Positions 10,155 through 19,105 are shown, counted from the first letter of the stretch. The stretch is DNA of 64,000 nucleotides from Lentzea alba (GCF_011067745.1 NZ_JAAMPJ010000005.1:186001-250000), one strand, 5' to 3'. Notes: generated from the sequence alone by a model not told the origin. Numbers and translations are program-made.

Positions 10155-11528
10155 ATGAGGCCACGCCGCCGCACCCTTGCGGCTACGACAGCTCTTATTG
10201 CCGCGGTACCCCTGGCGATCGTCGCCATGTCCGCCAACGCTTCAATCCCTCCCCCTGCAGCGGGATGGACGCAGGTGTGGGGTGACGACTTCAACGGTCC
10301 GAACGGATCTTTGCCGTCCAGCTCCAACTGGATCTTCGACCTCGGTCACGCCTACCCCGGCGGCCCCGACAACTGGGGCACGGGCGAGATCCAGAACTAC
10401 ACGAACAGCACGAACAACATCAAACTCGACGGCTCCGGCAACCTGCGGATCACTGCACTCAAGGACGGCGCGGGCAACTGGACGTCCTCACGCATCGAGA
10501 CCCAGCGCGCGAACTTCAAACCGGCTCCCGGCGGCAAACTCGCCATCGAGGGCCGCATCCAGATGCCGAACGTCACCGGCGAGGCCGCGCTGGGCTACTG
10601 GCCGGCGTTCTGGACGCTGGGTTCGCCGTTCCGCGGCAACTACTGGAACTGGCCGGGTATCGGCGAGTTCGACATCATGGAGAACGTCAACGGCATCAAC
10701 TCCGTCTGGGGAGTGCTGCACTGCGACGTCGCTCCCGGTGGCGCCTGCGGCGAGTTCACCGGCATCGGCAACTCGCGGACCTGCCCCGGCGCGTCCTGCC
10801 AGTCCGCCTTCCACACCTACCGCTTCGAGTGGGACGACGCCGCGAAGACCTTCACCTGGTTCGTCGACGGCCAGTCGTTCCACCAGGTCACCGAGGCCCG
10901 AGTCGGTTCGAGCGTGTGGAACCAGATGACGTCGCACGCGGGGTACTTCATCCTGCTGAACCTCGCGATGGGCGGCGCGTTCCCGAACGCGCTCAACAAC
11001 AACCAGCCGACCCCTGTCGCGGCCACTCAGTCCGGGCACTCCATGGTCGTGGACTACGTGGCCGTCTACTCGGCTGGCGGCACTCCCCCGACCACCACCA
11101 CGACGACCAGCCCGCCGGGTGGCGGCGGGTCCGCGTACAGCGAAATGCAGGCCGAAAGCGCGGCCGAGCGTTCAGGCGGTTCGGTGGCACCGGGTGACGG
11201 CGGCTCGGGCGTGCACCAGATCGCGAACGGTGGCTATCTGAAGTTCTCCGGCGTCGACTTCGGCACGGGTCCGGCGCGGCAGTTCTACGCCCGTGTCGCC
11301 TCGGGTGCCGGTGGCGGGGTGAGCGGCCTGGTCGAGGTGCGGCTCGGCTCGCGGACGGCGGCTCCGGTCGGTTCGTTCGCGGTCGGCAACACCGGTGGCT
11401 GGGACGCGTGGAGAACCATTCCCGCCAACATCTCCAACATCAGCGGGGTGCACGACGTGTACGTGACCTTCACGTCCGGTCAGCCGGCGCCGTACGTCAG
11501 CGTGAACTGGGTGAAGTTCGGCACCTGA
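10155..11528 (+). CDS. Secreted glycoside hydrolase family 16 (beta-glucanase type) with C-terminal CBM6-like domain
   Basis: The 457-residue exported enzyme probably cuts beta-1,3- or mixed beta-glucans. A Sec signal peptide (residues 1 to about 29, ending ANA-S) precedes a GH16 domain (about 35-306) with the catalytic signature GEFDIMEN (nucleophile E171, D173, acid/base E176). A Thr/Gly/Pro linker (about 307-327) leads to a CBM6-type beta-sandwich (about 328-457; EMQAESAAERSGG and VDVYVTFTSG-like ending). ATG 10155 has a strong AAGGAGGT site. It is about 85-90% alike by eye to the second GH16 protein over the catalytic domain, but only this copy has a binding module. Regulation is probably by a sugar-responsive LacI repressor at the upstream palindrome. 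Confidence 0.92.
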   Translation: MRPRRRTLAATTALIAAVPLAIVAMSANASIPPPAAGWTQVWGDDFNGPNGSLPSSSNWIFDLGHAYPGGPDNWGTGEIQNYTNSTNNIKLDGSGNLRITALKDGAGNWTSSRIETQRANFKPAPGGKLAIEGRIQMPNVTGEAALGYWPAFWTLGSPFRGNYWNWPGIGEFDIMENVNGINSVWGVLHCDVAPGGACGEFTGIGNSRTCPGASCQSAFHTYRFEWDDAAKTFTWFVDGQSFHQVTEARVGSSVWNQMTSHAGYFILLNLAMGGAFPNALNNNQPTPVAATQSGHSMVVDYVAVYSAGGTPPTTTTTTSPPGGGGSAYSEMQAESAAERSGGSVAPGDGGSGVHQIANGGYLKFSGVDFGTGPARQFYARVASGAGGGVSGLVEVRLGSRTAAPVGSFAVGNTGGWDAWRTIPANISNISGVHDVYVTFTSGQPAPYVSVNWVKFGT

Positions 11529-11583
11529 CCCCTGAGTGAGCGTCCAGGTGGGTTCGTCCGCTACGGTGTCATCCGCACGACAT

Positions 11584-11655
<72 letters not shown>

Positions 11656-11662
11656 CTCCACT

Positions 11663-11706
11663 CGGGGCGAGTTGCGTTCGCGGAAAGCGCGAACCGGCTC
11701 GCCCCG
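11663..11706 (+). terminator. Hairpin terminator after tRNA-Val copy 1
   Basis: An outer 9-bp stem CGGGGCGAG/CTCGCCCCG encloses an inner GTTCGCG/CGCGAAC stem; TTGTGTTTT follows. It starts 8 nt after the tRNA. Confidence 0.8.
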
Positions 11707-11822
11707 TTGTGTTTTCGGGGTGCCCATGTCGGCATCCTGTCACCCACACTGGCATCTCAATACGCCCAGTGAACTGGGGATTTTCGGTCCATTACTCCAT
11801 CTGGGCGCTTGTCGATCATCTG

Positions 11823-11836
11823 TGAGAGCGCTCTCA
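11823..11836 (+). promoter_or_regulatory. LacI-type palindromic operator upstream of GH16 gene 2
   Basis: The same 14-bp palindrome TGAGAGCGCTCTCA as at 10103-10116, in an upstream region that is itself duplicated (CGCTTGTC before it, TGGACT-CACCCGTGA after it). Both GH16 genes should therefore respond to the same repressor. Confidence 0.75.
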
Positions 11837-11872
11837 TAACTGGACTACACCCGTGATATGGAGGTTACAAAC

Positions 11873-12799
11873 ATGACGCCACGCAGCCGCATCGTCGCGG
11901 CCAGCACAGGTCTCCTGGCGGCGACCGCCCTGGCGATCGCCGCTCTGTCGGCCAACGCCTCGATCCCCCCTCCCGCGGCCGGCTGGACGCAGGTGTGGGG
12001 TGACGACTTCGACGGCCAGAGCGGAACGCTGCCGTCGAGCTCAAACTGGATCTTCAGCCTGGGCCACAACTACCCGGGAGGCCCCGCCAACTGGGGCACC
12101 GGGGAGATCCAGAACTACACGAACAGCACAAACAACATCAAACTCGACGGTTCCGGCAACCTGGTCATCACCGCGTTGAAGGACAGCGCGGGCAACTGGA
12201 CCTCGTCGCGCATCGAAACCCAGCGCACGGACTTCAAGCCAGCACCGGGCGGCAAGCTCGCCATCGAGGGCCGCCTCCAGCTGCCGAACGTCACCGGCGA
12301 CGCGGCCTTGGGCTACTGGCCCGCGTTCTGGACGCTGGGCTCGCCGTTCCGCGGCAACTACCAGAACTGGCCGGGCATCGGCGAGTTCGACATCATGGAG
12401 AACTCGAACGGCTTGAACACCGTGCTGGGCACGCTGCACTGCGACGTCACCCCCGGTGGTGTCTGCAACGAGAACAACGGCATCGGCAGCTCGCGGACGT
12501 GTCCCGGCCTGGCCTGCCAGATCGCCTTCCACACGTTCCGCTTCGAGTGGGACGACGCCGCGAAGACGTTCACGTGGTTCGTCGACGGCCAGCGCTACCA
12601 CCAGGTGAACCGCGACCGCGTCGGCGCGCAGGTGTGGGACCAGATCACCTCGCACGCGGGCCACTTCATCCTGCTGAACCTCGCGATCGGCGGCGCGTTG
12701 CCGAACGCTCTCAACAACAACCAGCCGACCCCTGTCGAGGCCACCGAGTCCGGGCATTCGCTGGTCGTGGACTACGTGGCCGTCTACTCGGCTCCCTGA
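11873..12799 (+). CDS. Secreted glycoside hydrolase family 16 (beta-glucanase type), single domain
   Basis: This 308-residue paralogue of the preceding GH16 enzyme has signal peptide residues 1 to about 29 and a catalytic domain with GEFDIMEN at the same residue numbers (E171, D173, E176). It ends at VAVYSAP exactly where the other protein enters its linker, so the CBM6 module is absent. ATG 11873 was chosen over the in-frame ATG at 11858 because GGAGGT (11860-11865) sits 7 nt before 11873. Substitutions lie mostly at exposed positions (for example GNYQNW for GNYWNW), so both copies are probably active. It is bracketed by two nearly identical tRNA-Val genes, the mark of a segmental duplication. 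Confidence 0.92.
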   Translation: MTPRSRIVAASTGLLAATALAIAALSANASIPPPAAGWTQVWGDDFDGQSGTLPSSSNWIFSLGHNYPGGPANWGTGEIQNYTNSTNNIKLDGSGNLVITALKDSAGNWTSSRIETQRTDFKPAPGGKLAIEGRLQLPNVTGDAALGYWPAFWTLGSPFRGNYQNWPGIGEFDIMENSNGLNTVLGTLHCDVTPGGVCNENNGIGSSRTCPGLACQIAFHTFRFEWDDAAKTFTWFVDGQRYHQVNRDRVGAQVWDQITSHAGHFILLNLAIGGALPNALNNNQPTPVEATESGHSLVVDYVAVYSAP

Positions 12800-13053
12800 C
12801 GATCACTCCTCCGCCCCGGTGGCGGAGAGTTCCACGCCCGCTTGGCGCGAGCGGGTTTCATCAAAGGCACGGCCCGATGAGCACGCAGTGGCTCCGGTGG
12901 CGGGGAACGTGAGGAGAGCCGTTCCCGCCCCAATTCCCGACATCAGCGAGGCGCACGACGTCCACTTGACGCGACAGCCCGCACCGTGGTTTCGCCAGCT
13001 CTGACCCGGATGAGCGTGTTGGTGCTGCCCTCCGCTAGAATTTCGTCCTGCAC

Positions 13054-13125
<72 letters not shown>

Positions 13126-13129
13126 CTCC

Positions 13130-13161
13130 ACGAAGGGCCCGTCTGCCGACGGGCCCTTCGT
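13130..13161 (+). terminator. Hairpin terminator after tRNA-Val copy 2
   Basis: A perfect 14-bp stem ACGAAGGGCCCGTC/GACGGGCCCTTCGT closes a TGCC loop. The sequence is unrelated to the terminator after copy 1. Confidence 0.8.
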
Positions 13162-13188
13162 GCTGTTCCGGTCTGGGACAATGGGTGC

Positions 13189-13830
13189 GTGTACGCCGAA
13201 CGTCCTGCTCCCGCAGGCCTGGCATGCCTGTGGACGCGCACGGTGTCCGAGGCGACTGTGCAGCGCGTCGTGCCGGACGGGTGCACCGATCTGATGTGGA
13301 CACCGGCCACCGATTCGTTGTTCGTGGCCGGTCCGGACACCGCCGCCCAGCTCGCCGTGGTGGCGCCGGGGACGTTGTACGGGGTGCGGTTGCCGCCGGG
13401 CGCGTTCCCGTCGGTGTTCGGGGTGCCGGCGCACGCGGTGCGGGACCAGCGGGTGCCGTTGGCGGAGCTGGTGCCTTCCGCGCGGCTGTCGTCGTTCTCG
13501 GACATGGTGGCGTTCTGCGCTTCGCGCGTCGTCGTGGATCCGGTGTTGAGCGGCACCGCTTCGTTGCTGCGGACCAGTGACGTGCGCTCGGCGGCGTGGG
13601 AGATCGGGCTGAGCTCGCGCCAGTTGCGGCGCCGGTGCCTCGACGCGTTCGGCTATCCACCCAAGGTGCTGCAGCGGGTGCTGCGGTTCGACGCCGCGCT
13701 GCACCTGGCGTGGAACGGCGTGCCGTTCGCTTCGGTCGCCGTCGAAGCCGGCTACGCGGACCAGGCGCACCTGGCCCGCGAGGTCCGTGCTCTGGCCGGT
13801 GTGCCGTTGGGTCAGTTGATCCGGCCGTAG
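13189..13830 (+). CDS. AraC-family regulator with DUF6597-like N-terminal domain
   Basis: The 213-residue protein has an N-terminal ligand-binding-like region (about 1-110; WTRTVSEATVQRVVPDGCTDLMW, typical of DUF6597) and a C-terminal AraC double helix-turn-helix (about 130-210; GLSSRQLRRRC and SVAVEAGYADQAHLAREVRALAG). Its target is unknown. The GTG at 13189 has no ribosome site, but GACAAT lies about 7 nt before it, so the mRNA may be leaderless. Its stop overlaps the convergent toroid-protein gene by 19 nt. Confidence 0.8.
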   Translation: MYAERPAPAGLACLWTRTVSEATVQRVVPDGCTDLMWTPATDSLFVAGPDTAAQLAVVAPGTLYGVRLPPGAFPSVFGVPAHAVRDQRVPLAELVPSARLSSFSDMVAFCASRVVVDPVLSGTASLLRTSDVRSAAWEIGLSSRQLRRRCLDAFGYPPKVLQRVLRFDAALHLAWNGVPFASVAVEAGYADQAHLAREVRALAGVPLGQLIRP

Positions 13831-14639
13831 CGCTTGAGCGTCAGCAGCGCTTCGATCGTGGCGATCGGTCGCCATTCGTAGTGGGTCACCGGAGTGAAGG
13901 CGGGAAAGCCGAAGTTCCAGCCGCCGTCTTCCTGCTGGCCGTTCTGGAGCTCGTCGAGGTCCTTGCTGATTTCGTCGTCGGTGAACCAGTTCCGGGCGAG
14001 GCTGGTGGGTTTCTGCGCGTACTCGTGCGGCGCCAGACCTTCACCGTCGGCATAACCCTCGGTGCTCGGCTTGAGGTGCTTGAGCTTCTCGGCGGCGAGT
14101 TCGGCGCGGGCGCGGTCGGGGACCTCGTCCAGGAACATCGTCACGCCGCGCAGCTCGTACGGGTGAGTTTTCTGGAGCTTGTCGATCTCCTGCCAGCAGT
14201 GGCCGGTGGCCCGGTCGAGCCACGGGCTGGTGACGTTCATCGCATGCAGCGCGGCGGCGATCTGGGAGGTCAGGAGAAGTCCGCCCTGGTCGTCGGTGGC
14301 GACCCAGGGCGCCTTGGGGTGGTCCTTCGAGGTGGACATGCCGAACGGGACACTGCCGTCCGGGCAGGTGTTCTCGAGCCAGGTCAGAATCGATTCGGCG
14401 TGCTCGGGGGCGTTGACCGCGCCGAACATCTGGAGGGCGCGCAGGGCGTGCAGCGGCTGGCTGGTGGGGCCGCGGTGGTCGGGTTCGAGCGCGTACCCGT
14501 ATCCGCCGTCGTCGTTGCGGTAGGCCAGCACGGCCTGGACCACGTGTTCTGCCCCACCACCGGAGAAGGCGTGCTCGAACCAGCGCTGTTCCAGCGTGCG
14601 GGCGTTGTGCCAGATGAAGTTCCTCGCTTGTTCGATCAT
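13812..14639 (-). CDS. Alpha/alpha-toroid (prenyltransferase/squalene cyclase-like) protein
   Basis: The 275-residue protein carries repeats of the terpenoid cyclase/prenyltransferase-like barrel, with QW-type motifs (YRNDDGGYGYALEP near residue 50 and QQEDGGWNFGFPAF near residue 235). The catalytic DXDD of cyclases is not visible, so it is unlikely to be a working terpene cyclase. Such proteins are usually left as hypothetical. ATG 14639 (MIEQARNFIWHNA) was chosen; the frame continues 26 codons upstream without homologous-looking sequence. It overlaps the AraC gene tail to tail. Confidence 0.6.
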   Translation of the reverse strand: MIEQARNFIWHNARTLEQRWFEHAFSGGGAEHVVQAVLAYRNDDGGYGYALEPDHRGPTSQPLHALRALQMFGAVNAPEHAESILTWLENTCPDGSVPFGMSTSKDHPKAPWVATDDQGGLLLTSQIAAALHAMNVTSPWLDRATGHCWQEIDKLQKTHPYELRGVTMFLDEVPDRARAELAAEKLKHLKPSTEGYADGEGLAPHEYAQKPTSLARNWFTDDEISKDLDELQNGQQEDGGWNFGFPAFTPVTHYEWRPIATIEALLTLKRYGRIN

Positions 14640-14788
14640 GTCTCGAACGTAGGCGCCTCGCCGCGGCGGGTCTTGCACGAAACGGCCATGTGACCTGGTC
14701 GGGGTCACTCGTTTCACCCGCGCTTGGAACCGGACCTATGCGAATATCCTCTAACAGGGGTGTGGAGTTCTGAGGGGAGCTGGCTGAG

Positions 14789-15205
14789 ATGCTGATGTTC
14801 GACGCGATCGTGCCGGCGGTCAGCGCCGCGGCGGGGGCCGTTGCGGGTGCGGCCGCAGCCGCGGGGGCCAAGGCCGGAGCGGCTGGAGCTGGGACCGCGA
14901 GGTTCAGCGTCGACCCTGACCAGGCCCAAAAGATGATCGACGGCCTGCAGGACGCGATCACCAAGTTGACCGAGCTCAGCAGGAAGGGCGACGAGCTGAC
15001 GCAGTCAGGCGCCCCGGGCCCGGACCCCTACAGCGGCTGGGCGACCTTGCAGATGCGGAAGTCCGCGGGACCGCAGGCCGGCGGTTACATGTGGGCCAAC
15101 GACGCCGCGATCAAGGCGCTTGAGAAGACGATCGAGAACATCAAGAAGGCCTTGGCCGAGTACCGGGGTACCGACGACGCCGCCAAGACCGCGATGAAGG
15201 GCTGA
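14789..15205 (+). CDS. Small ESX-associated helical protein (WXG100-like context)
   Basis: The 138-residue protein begins with an Ala/Gly-rich hydrophobic N-terminus (about 10-35) and continues with a predicted helical hairpin (VDPDQAQKMIDGLQDAITKLTEL and NDAAIKALEKTIENIKKALAEY) separated by a Gly/Pro-rich loop. No exact WXG is seen, although SGWATLQ sits near the turn. It leads the lipoprotein, PPE and EspG genes with 7, 5 and 9 nt gaps, which marks one operon. The inferred role is a substrate or partner of a type VII (ESX) secretion system encoded elsewhere. GAGGGGAG precedes ATG 14789. Confidence 0.65.
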   Translation: MLMFDAIVPAVSAAAGAVAGAAAAAGAKAGAAGAGTARFSVDPDQAQKMIDGLQDAITKLTELSRKGDELTQSGAPGPDPYSGWATLQMRKSAGPQAGGYMWANDAAIKALEKTIENIKKALAEYRGTDDAAKTAMKG

Positions 15206-15212
15206 CACGATC

Positions 15213-15794
15213 TTGAAGCGCATGACCGCTCTGTTGACCGCCGTCCTCGCCGTCGGTGCCCTGGCCGGGTGCTCGGAGAAGACCGGGGGGAACCCCAACA
15301 CGACGGCCCCGACCGGTGCAGAGCAGACCAGCACCACACCCACGAGCGACGGCTCGTCTTCGGGACTCAGCATCGCCAAGTTCGTCAGCAAGCCGTGCGA
15401 CATCCTCACCTCGGCCCAGGTGGCCAAGCTCGGGGGCGTGGGCTCGCCGAAGCCCGGTACCAGCACTCTCGGCCCCACGTGCGAGTGGGCGGGCAAGGTC
15501 GCCACGGAGAACTCCACGTACATGGTCTACGTGACTGAGGACAAAGACGTGGAAAGCATGGTCAGCAACGTCAAGAGCAGCCCGATCTTCACCGACAAGA
15601 AGATCGGCGACGTGCGCGTGATCGTCAACGACTCCACTGACGGAACCCTGCACTGCAGGGCGATCATCGAGGTCAGCAAGACCGACTCCGTCACGGTGGA
15701 CGCCCGGATCGCAGCCGCCGAACGAGCTGCCAAGCCCGCCTGCACCGAGGTCGAATCGGTCGCGACGATGGCCATCGAGACACTGAAGGGATAG
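15213..15794 (+). CDS. DUF3558-family lipoprotein
   Basis: The 193-residue protein has a lipoprotein signal peptide with lipobox LAGC (cysteine at about residue 20), a Ser/Thr-rich tether, and a globular part with the DUF3558 pattern: SKPCDILTSAQVAKLG, CEWAG, LHCRAIIEV and a final KPACTEVESVA. The even number of cysteines suggests disulfides outside the cell. DUF3558 lipoproteins are typical of actinomycetes and often occur within PPE/ESX gene sets; the biochemical function is not known. The start is either TTG 15213 or ATG 15222; both keep the signal peptide. Confidence 0.85.
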   Translation: MKRMTALLTAVLAVGALAGCSEKTGGNPNTTAPTGAEQTSTTPTSDGSSSGLSIAKFVSKPCDILTSAQVAKLGGVGSPKPGTSTLGPTCEWAGKVATENSTYMVYVTEDKDVESMVSNVKSSPIFTDKKIGDVRVIVNDSTDGTLHCRAIIEVSKTDSVTVDARIAAAERAAKPACTEVESVATMAIETLKG

Positions 15795-15799
15795 CGGAC

Positions 15800-17098
15800 A
15801 TGGCTGGGGATGAGCCGAACATCACTGGTTTCGCGGTGCTTCCCTTCGCGGGCGGTGAAACGGTTTACAAGTGGTTCGAGAACGGCAAGGGGCCGAGTCA
15901 GAGCACGGCGCCGTCCGCGCAAGCCTGGCGTGACCTGTCGACCGGCCACACCGACGTCTCGAGGCTGATCGAAAAGGCCGTCAAGGACTCCGGTGCCTCG
16001 TGGGAAGGCGCAGCGGGTGACGCTGCCCGCAGCAACACCTCCCCGCTTGCCACCTGGGCGGACGTCACCGGGCAGTCCGCGACCTCTGCGGCGACGACTT
16101 CGGACTCCGTGGGACAGGCGTACGCGAACGCCAAGAACGCGATGTCGAAGCCTCCGACCGTTCCGGACAAGCCGTTCCTGAACGACCTGGCCTTCTGGGA
16201 AACCGACTACGACGAAGCGGTCGAGAAGAACCAGCAGGTCAGCGAAGCGAACATGCGGGCGTTCACGCAGTACGGGGACGCGGTGACAACTAGCACGAGC
16301 TCCATGCCGACATTCATCTCGCCGAACGCCGATGACGCCAACATGGAACAGCAGGGCGGCAGCGGCGAGAAGAAGATCAGCGAGGTCAACCAGAAGCAGA
16401 CGCCGACACCGAACATCGGTACCGGCACCGGCGGCGGCGACCGGAGCGGCTCCCAGGACCAGACCAACCAGTCCGGGTGGAAGCCGCCCACGGACAGCAC
16501 GAACCCGTCGTGGCTCGAGCCTGGTGCCCCGCAGACGCAGTTCCCGCCCGGCGACCCGAACGACCCGCGCAACCGGCCTCCCGGTGGCGACCCCAGCATC
16601 CCGCCCGGCGGACGGTTCGACCCGAACGACCCGCGCAACCGCGGCCGGTTCGACCCCAACGACCCGCGCAACCGGCCCAACGGCCCCAACGCTGGTGGAC
16701 GTGGGCTCGGCGGCGGGCCCGGCGGTGGCGGCGGTACCGGTGGTGGTCGTGGTGGCGGCGGTGGCGGCGGCGGTGGGCTTGGTGGTGCCGCGGCGGCTCG
16801 TGGGGCCGGTGGCCTCGGTGGGCCTGGTGCCATGGGCAGCGGTAGCGGGTTCGGTGGCGCTGCAGGTGTGGCCGGTGAAGGGCGTGGCGGTGCCGGTGGC
16901 TTCGGGCCGGCCGGTTCCGGGGCGGCCGGGGCTGGTGGCCGGGGCGGTGCGGGCATGGGTGCCGGCGGTATGGGTGCCGGTGCCGGTCGCGGTGAGGGCG
17001 AGGAGGACAAGGAGCACAAGTCCGCGTCCTACTTGCAGGAGACCGAGGACATCTTCGGTGACGGAACGATGGTGGCTCCGCCGGTCATCGGCGGCTAA
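15800..17098 (+). CDS. PPE-like ESX secretion substrate with Gly-rich C-terminal tail
   Basis: The 432-residue protein has an N-terminal helical region (about 1-170) with ASWEGAAGDAA and a long helical hairpin, as in PPE/WXG-type ESX substrates. A Pro/Asn linker follows with repeats of FDPNDPRNR (about 255-295), then a very Gly-rich segment (about 300-405). A conserved tail YLQETEDIFGDGTMVAPPVIGG closes the protein; the PPVIG ending is characteristic of Pseudonocardiaceae PPE proteins. It is probably exported and cell-wall associated. The adjacent EspG-like gene would supply its chaperone. The Gly-rich DNA (about 16690-17010) is low complexity and prone to slippage. Confidence 0.8.
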   Translation: MAGDEPNITGFAVLPFAGGETVYKWFENGKGPSQSTAPSAQAWRDLSTGHTDVSRLIEKAVKDSGASWEGAAGDAARSNTSPLATWADVTGQSATSAATTSDSVGQAYANAKNAMSKPPTVPDKPFLNDLAFWETDYDEAVEKNQQVSEANMRAFTQYGDAVTTSTSSMPTFISPNADDANMEQQGGSGEKKISEVNQKQTPTPNIGTGTGGGDRSGSQDQTNQSGWKPPTDSTNPSWLEPGAPQTQFPPGDPNDPRNRPPGGDPSIPPGGRFDPNDPRNRGRFDPNDPRNRPNGPNAGGRGLGGGPGGGGGTGGGRGGGGGGGGGLGGAAAARGAGGLGGPGAMGSGSGFGGAAGVAGEGRGGAGGFGPAGSGAAGAGGRGGAGMGAGGMGAGAGRGEGEEDKEHKSASYLQETEDIFGDGTMVAPPVIGG

Positions 17099-17107
17099 GG
17101 AGAGAAC

Positions 17108-17887
17108 GTGCTGAGAAGCAGGGTCGCCATCCCTGTCACGGCGCTTTACCAGGCGTGGCAGGCCGCGGGTCTGCCGTCGCTGCACCGTGCGCTGCTCACC
17201 CAGGTCGACTTCGACGAGGATCTCCTCGAGTCGGGCGACGTGAGCGAGCTCGAACGGCTGCAGCGCTCGGCCTGGGCGCACCTCGAGCAGTACGGGCTCG
17301 CGCGCGGCAACCAGGTCCACCCGGACCTGGCCAACGCGCTGCGGCTCGTGGTCGAGGCGGGTGTGGAGTACTGGGCGTTCTTCAGCTTGAAGGACGGCCC
17401 GCAACAGAGCGTGCTGGTCGTGACGAACGGCCAGGACGCGCTGCGGATCGTGCTGACGCCGGACCAGCAGTTCGTGCTCGAACCGGTCCGTCCGGACGAG
17501 GCACCGCAGGCACTGGTCGGCGCGCTGCCCCCGGTACCGGCGGGCAAGGGCAGCCCGATCACGCTGCCCGAGGACGCGATGAAGCCCAAACCGCGGCAGT
17601 CGTACGAGGACACCGGCTCGTTCATGCAGCAGAGCCGTCCGACCAGCACGCCGAACGACCACCTGGTCGCGCAGCTCAAGGAGATCATGGGGCAGCCGCG
17701 CACGGGCGGCGGCCAGGTCTACTCGGCCAAGCGCGACCACCTGGGGCGCAAGCAGCGTTGCGTCGCACCGCTCACGTTCATCGACACGCCGAACGGGCGG
17801 TACATCGCGGCCAAGAGCGAAGGCTGGCTGCGGGTGCAGCCAGCCGACTTCGGCACGTTGGCGCGGATGACCGCGACCATGCCGTAA
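17108..17887 (+). CDS. EspG-family ESX secretion chaperone
   Basis: The 259-residue cytoplasmic protein is of the EspG family, which binds PPE proteins at the helical tip and keeps them soluble for type VII export. Recognisable parts are the N-terminal VPVTALYQAWQ-like opening, VEYWAFFSLKDG (central beta sheet) and the C-terminal IDTPNGRYIAAKSEGWLRVQPAD. A low-complexity insert with Pro/Gln (about 150-190) is longer than in mycobacterial EspG. It lies 9 nt behind the PPE gene and begins at GTG 17108 with GGAGAG upstream. No EccB-E genes are in the window, so the secretion machine must be elsewhere. Confidence 0.85.
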   Translation: MLRSRVAIPVTALYQAWQAAGLPSLHRALLTQVDFDEDLLESGDVSELERLQRSAWAHLEQYGLARGNQVHPDLANALRLVVEAGVEYWAFFSLKDGPQQSVLVVTNGQDALRIVLTPDQQFVLEPVRPDEAPQALVGALPPVPAGKGSPITLPEDAMKPKPRQSYEDTGSFMQQSRPTSTPNDHLVAQLKEIMGQPRTGGGQVYSAKRDHLGRKQRCVAPLTFIDTPNGRYIAAKSEGWLRVQPADFGTLARMTATMP

Positions 17888-17906
17888 GGACAGTCAGGAG
17901 AACGCC

Positions 17907-17942
17907 ACTTCGGCCGGGTCGCAGCTGTGGCCCGGCCGAAGT
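17907..17942. terminator. Bidirectional hairpin terminator between convergent genes
   Basis: A perfect 12-bp stem ACTTCGGCCGGG/CCCGGCCGAAGT with a 12-nt loop sits between the EspG stop and the oppositely oriented oxidase stop (17945). It can serve both genes. Confidence 0.8.
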
Positions 17943-17944
17943 CG

Positions 17945-19105
17945 TCAGGAGAACCGCAGCGCGTCGGGGCCCAGCTCGGCCGGGCTGCGGTGACCCGACA
18001 GCCCGAGCGTCAGGTCGAAGTCCGCGAGCAGACTGCGCAACACGTGCCGCACCCCGACCTGACCGCCGTGCGCCAACCCGTAGGCGAACGGCCGTCCGAC
18101 CATCACGGCCTTGGCCCCCAGGGCCAGCGCCTTCACGATGTCCGCACCGGTCCGGATGCCTGAGTCGAACAACACGTCGACCTGCTCCCCCACGGCTTCG
18201 ACGATCGACGGCAACGCGTCCAGCGACCCCACCGCGCCGTCGACCTGGCGCCCGCCGTGGTTGGACACGACGACACCGTCCATTCCGAACTCGACGGCCT
18301 TGCGCGCGTCGTCCGCGTGCTGGATTCCTTTCAGGACGATCGGCCCGTCCCAGTGCTCGCGCAGGAACGCCAGCTGGTCCCACGACTTGTCGGTACCGGT
18401 GAACAGCTGCACCCACCGCAGGATGGCCATCGGCAGGTCCTCCTCGGGCGACTTCTGCAGCCCAGCGCGGAAAACCGGGTCGCTGAACGGAATCGCCGTG
18501 CCCACGCCACGCAGGAACGGCAGGTACGCCTGGTCCAGGTCGTGCGGCCGCCACGCCAGTGTCCACGTGTCGAGCGTGACGACCAACGCGGTGTAGCCGG
18601 CCTTACGCGCGCGCTCCAGCAGTGACGCGCACACGTCCGGGTCGTTCGGCCAGTACAGCTGGAACCAGCGCGGCCCGTCGCCGGACGCCTCCGCGACTTC
18701 CTCGATGGTGTGCGAGGAGGCCGTCGACAACACCATCGGCACACCGAGCTCGGCCGCCGCTCGCGCGGTCGCCAGCTCACCGTCCGGATGCAGAATCGAC
18801 TGCACACCAACGGGTGCGAGCATCACCGGCGCCGGCAGCTCGGTGCCCAGCACCGAAACACCGAGATGCCGCTCGGTGGCGTTGGTCAGCATCCGCGGCA
18901 CGATCTGCACGCGCTCGAACGCGGCGCGGTTCGCCTTCACGGTGGCGCCCGAGCCCGCACCTCCCGCCACGTACCAGAACGGCCCCGGCCCCAGCCTGTC
19001 GCGCGCGGACTGCTCCAGCGCGTTCGGATCGGTGGTGAACGGCGGCACCGCGCCGCCGAGCCCCTGCAGGTAGATCTCGTTCTGGTACGCGGCGAATGAG
19101 GTCAT
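17945..19105 (-). CDS. FMN-dependent alpha-hydroxy-acid oxidase, lactate 2-monooxygenase-like
   Basis: The 386-residue TIM-barrel flavoenzyme oxidises a 2-hydroxy acid such as lactate. Its motifs include PVMLAPVGVQSILHPDGE (FMN contact), WFQLYWPNDPDV, LDTWTLAWRPHDLD and the active-site SNHGGRQVDG with the base His283 followed by the substrate-binding arginine. The LDT-x-WRP pattern and the length are closer to mycobacterial lactate 2-monooxygenase than to cytochrome b2, but the substrate cannot be fixed from sequence. It lies 12 nt behind the VOC gene, at the end of a possible leftward operon beginning at the TPR gene. Confidence 0.85.
   Translation of the reverse strand: MTSFAAYQNEIYLQGLGGAVPPFTTDPNALEQSARDRLGPGPFWYVAGGAGSGATVKANRAAFERVQIVPRMLTNATERHLGVSVLGTELPAPVMLAPVGVQSILHPDGELATARAAAELGVPMVLSTASSHTIEEVAEASGDGPRWFQLYWPNDPDVCASLLERARKAGYTALVVTLDTWTLAWRPHDLDQAYLPFLRGVGTAIPFSDPVFRAGLQKSPEEDLPMAILRWVQLFTGTDKSWDQLAFLREHWDGPIVLKGIQHADDARKAVEFGMDGVVVSNHGGRQVDGAVGSLDALPSIVEAVGEQVDVLFDSGIRTGADIVKALALGAKAVMVGRPFAYGLAHGGQVGVRHVLRSLLADFDLTLGLSGHRSPAELGPDALRFS

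Noticed and set aside
12819-13004. 61-codon ORF between GH16 gene 2 and tRNA-Val copy 2
   Set aside because: No ribosome site or recognisable sequence; it ends just before the tRNA promoter. It was left as non-coding.
16561-16680. Short repeats in the PPE gene as a possible CRISPR-like array
   Set aside because: The repeats encode FDPNDPRNR in frame and have no unique spacers; it is a protein linker repeat.
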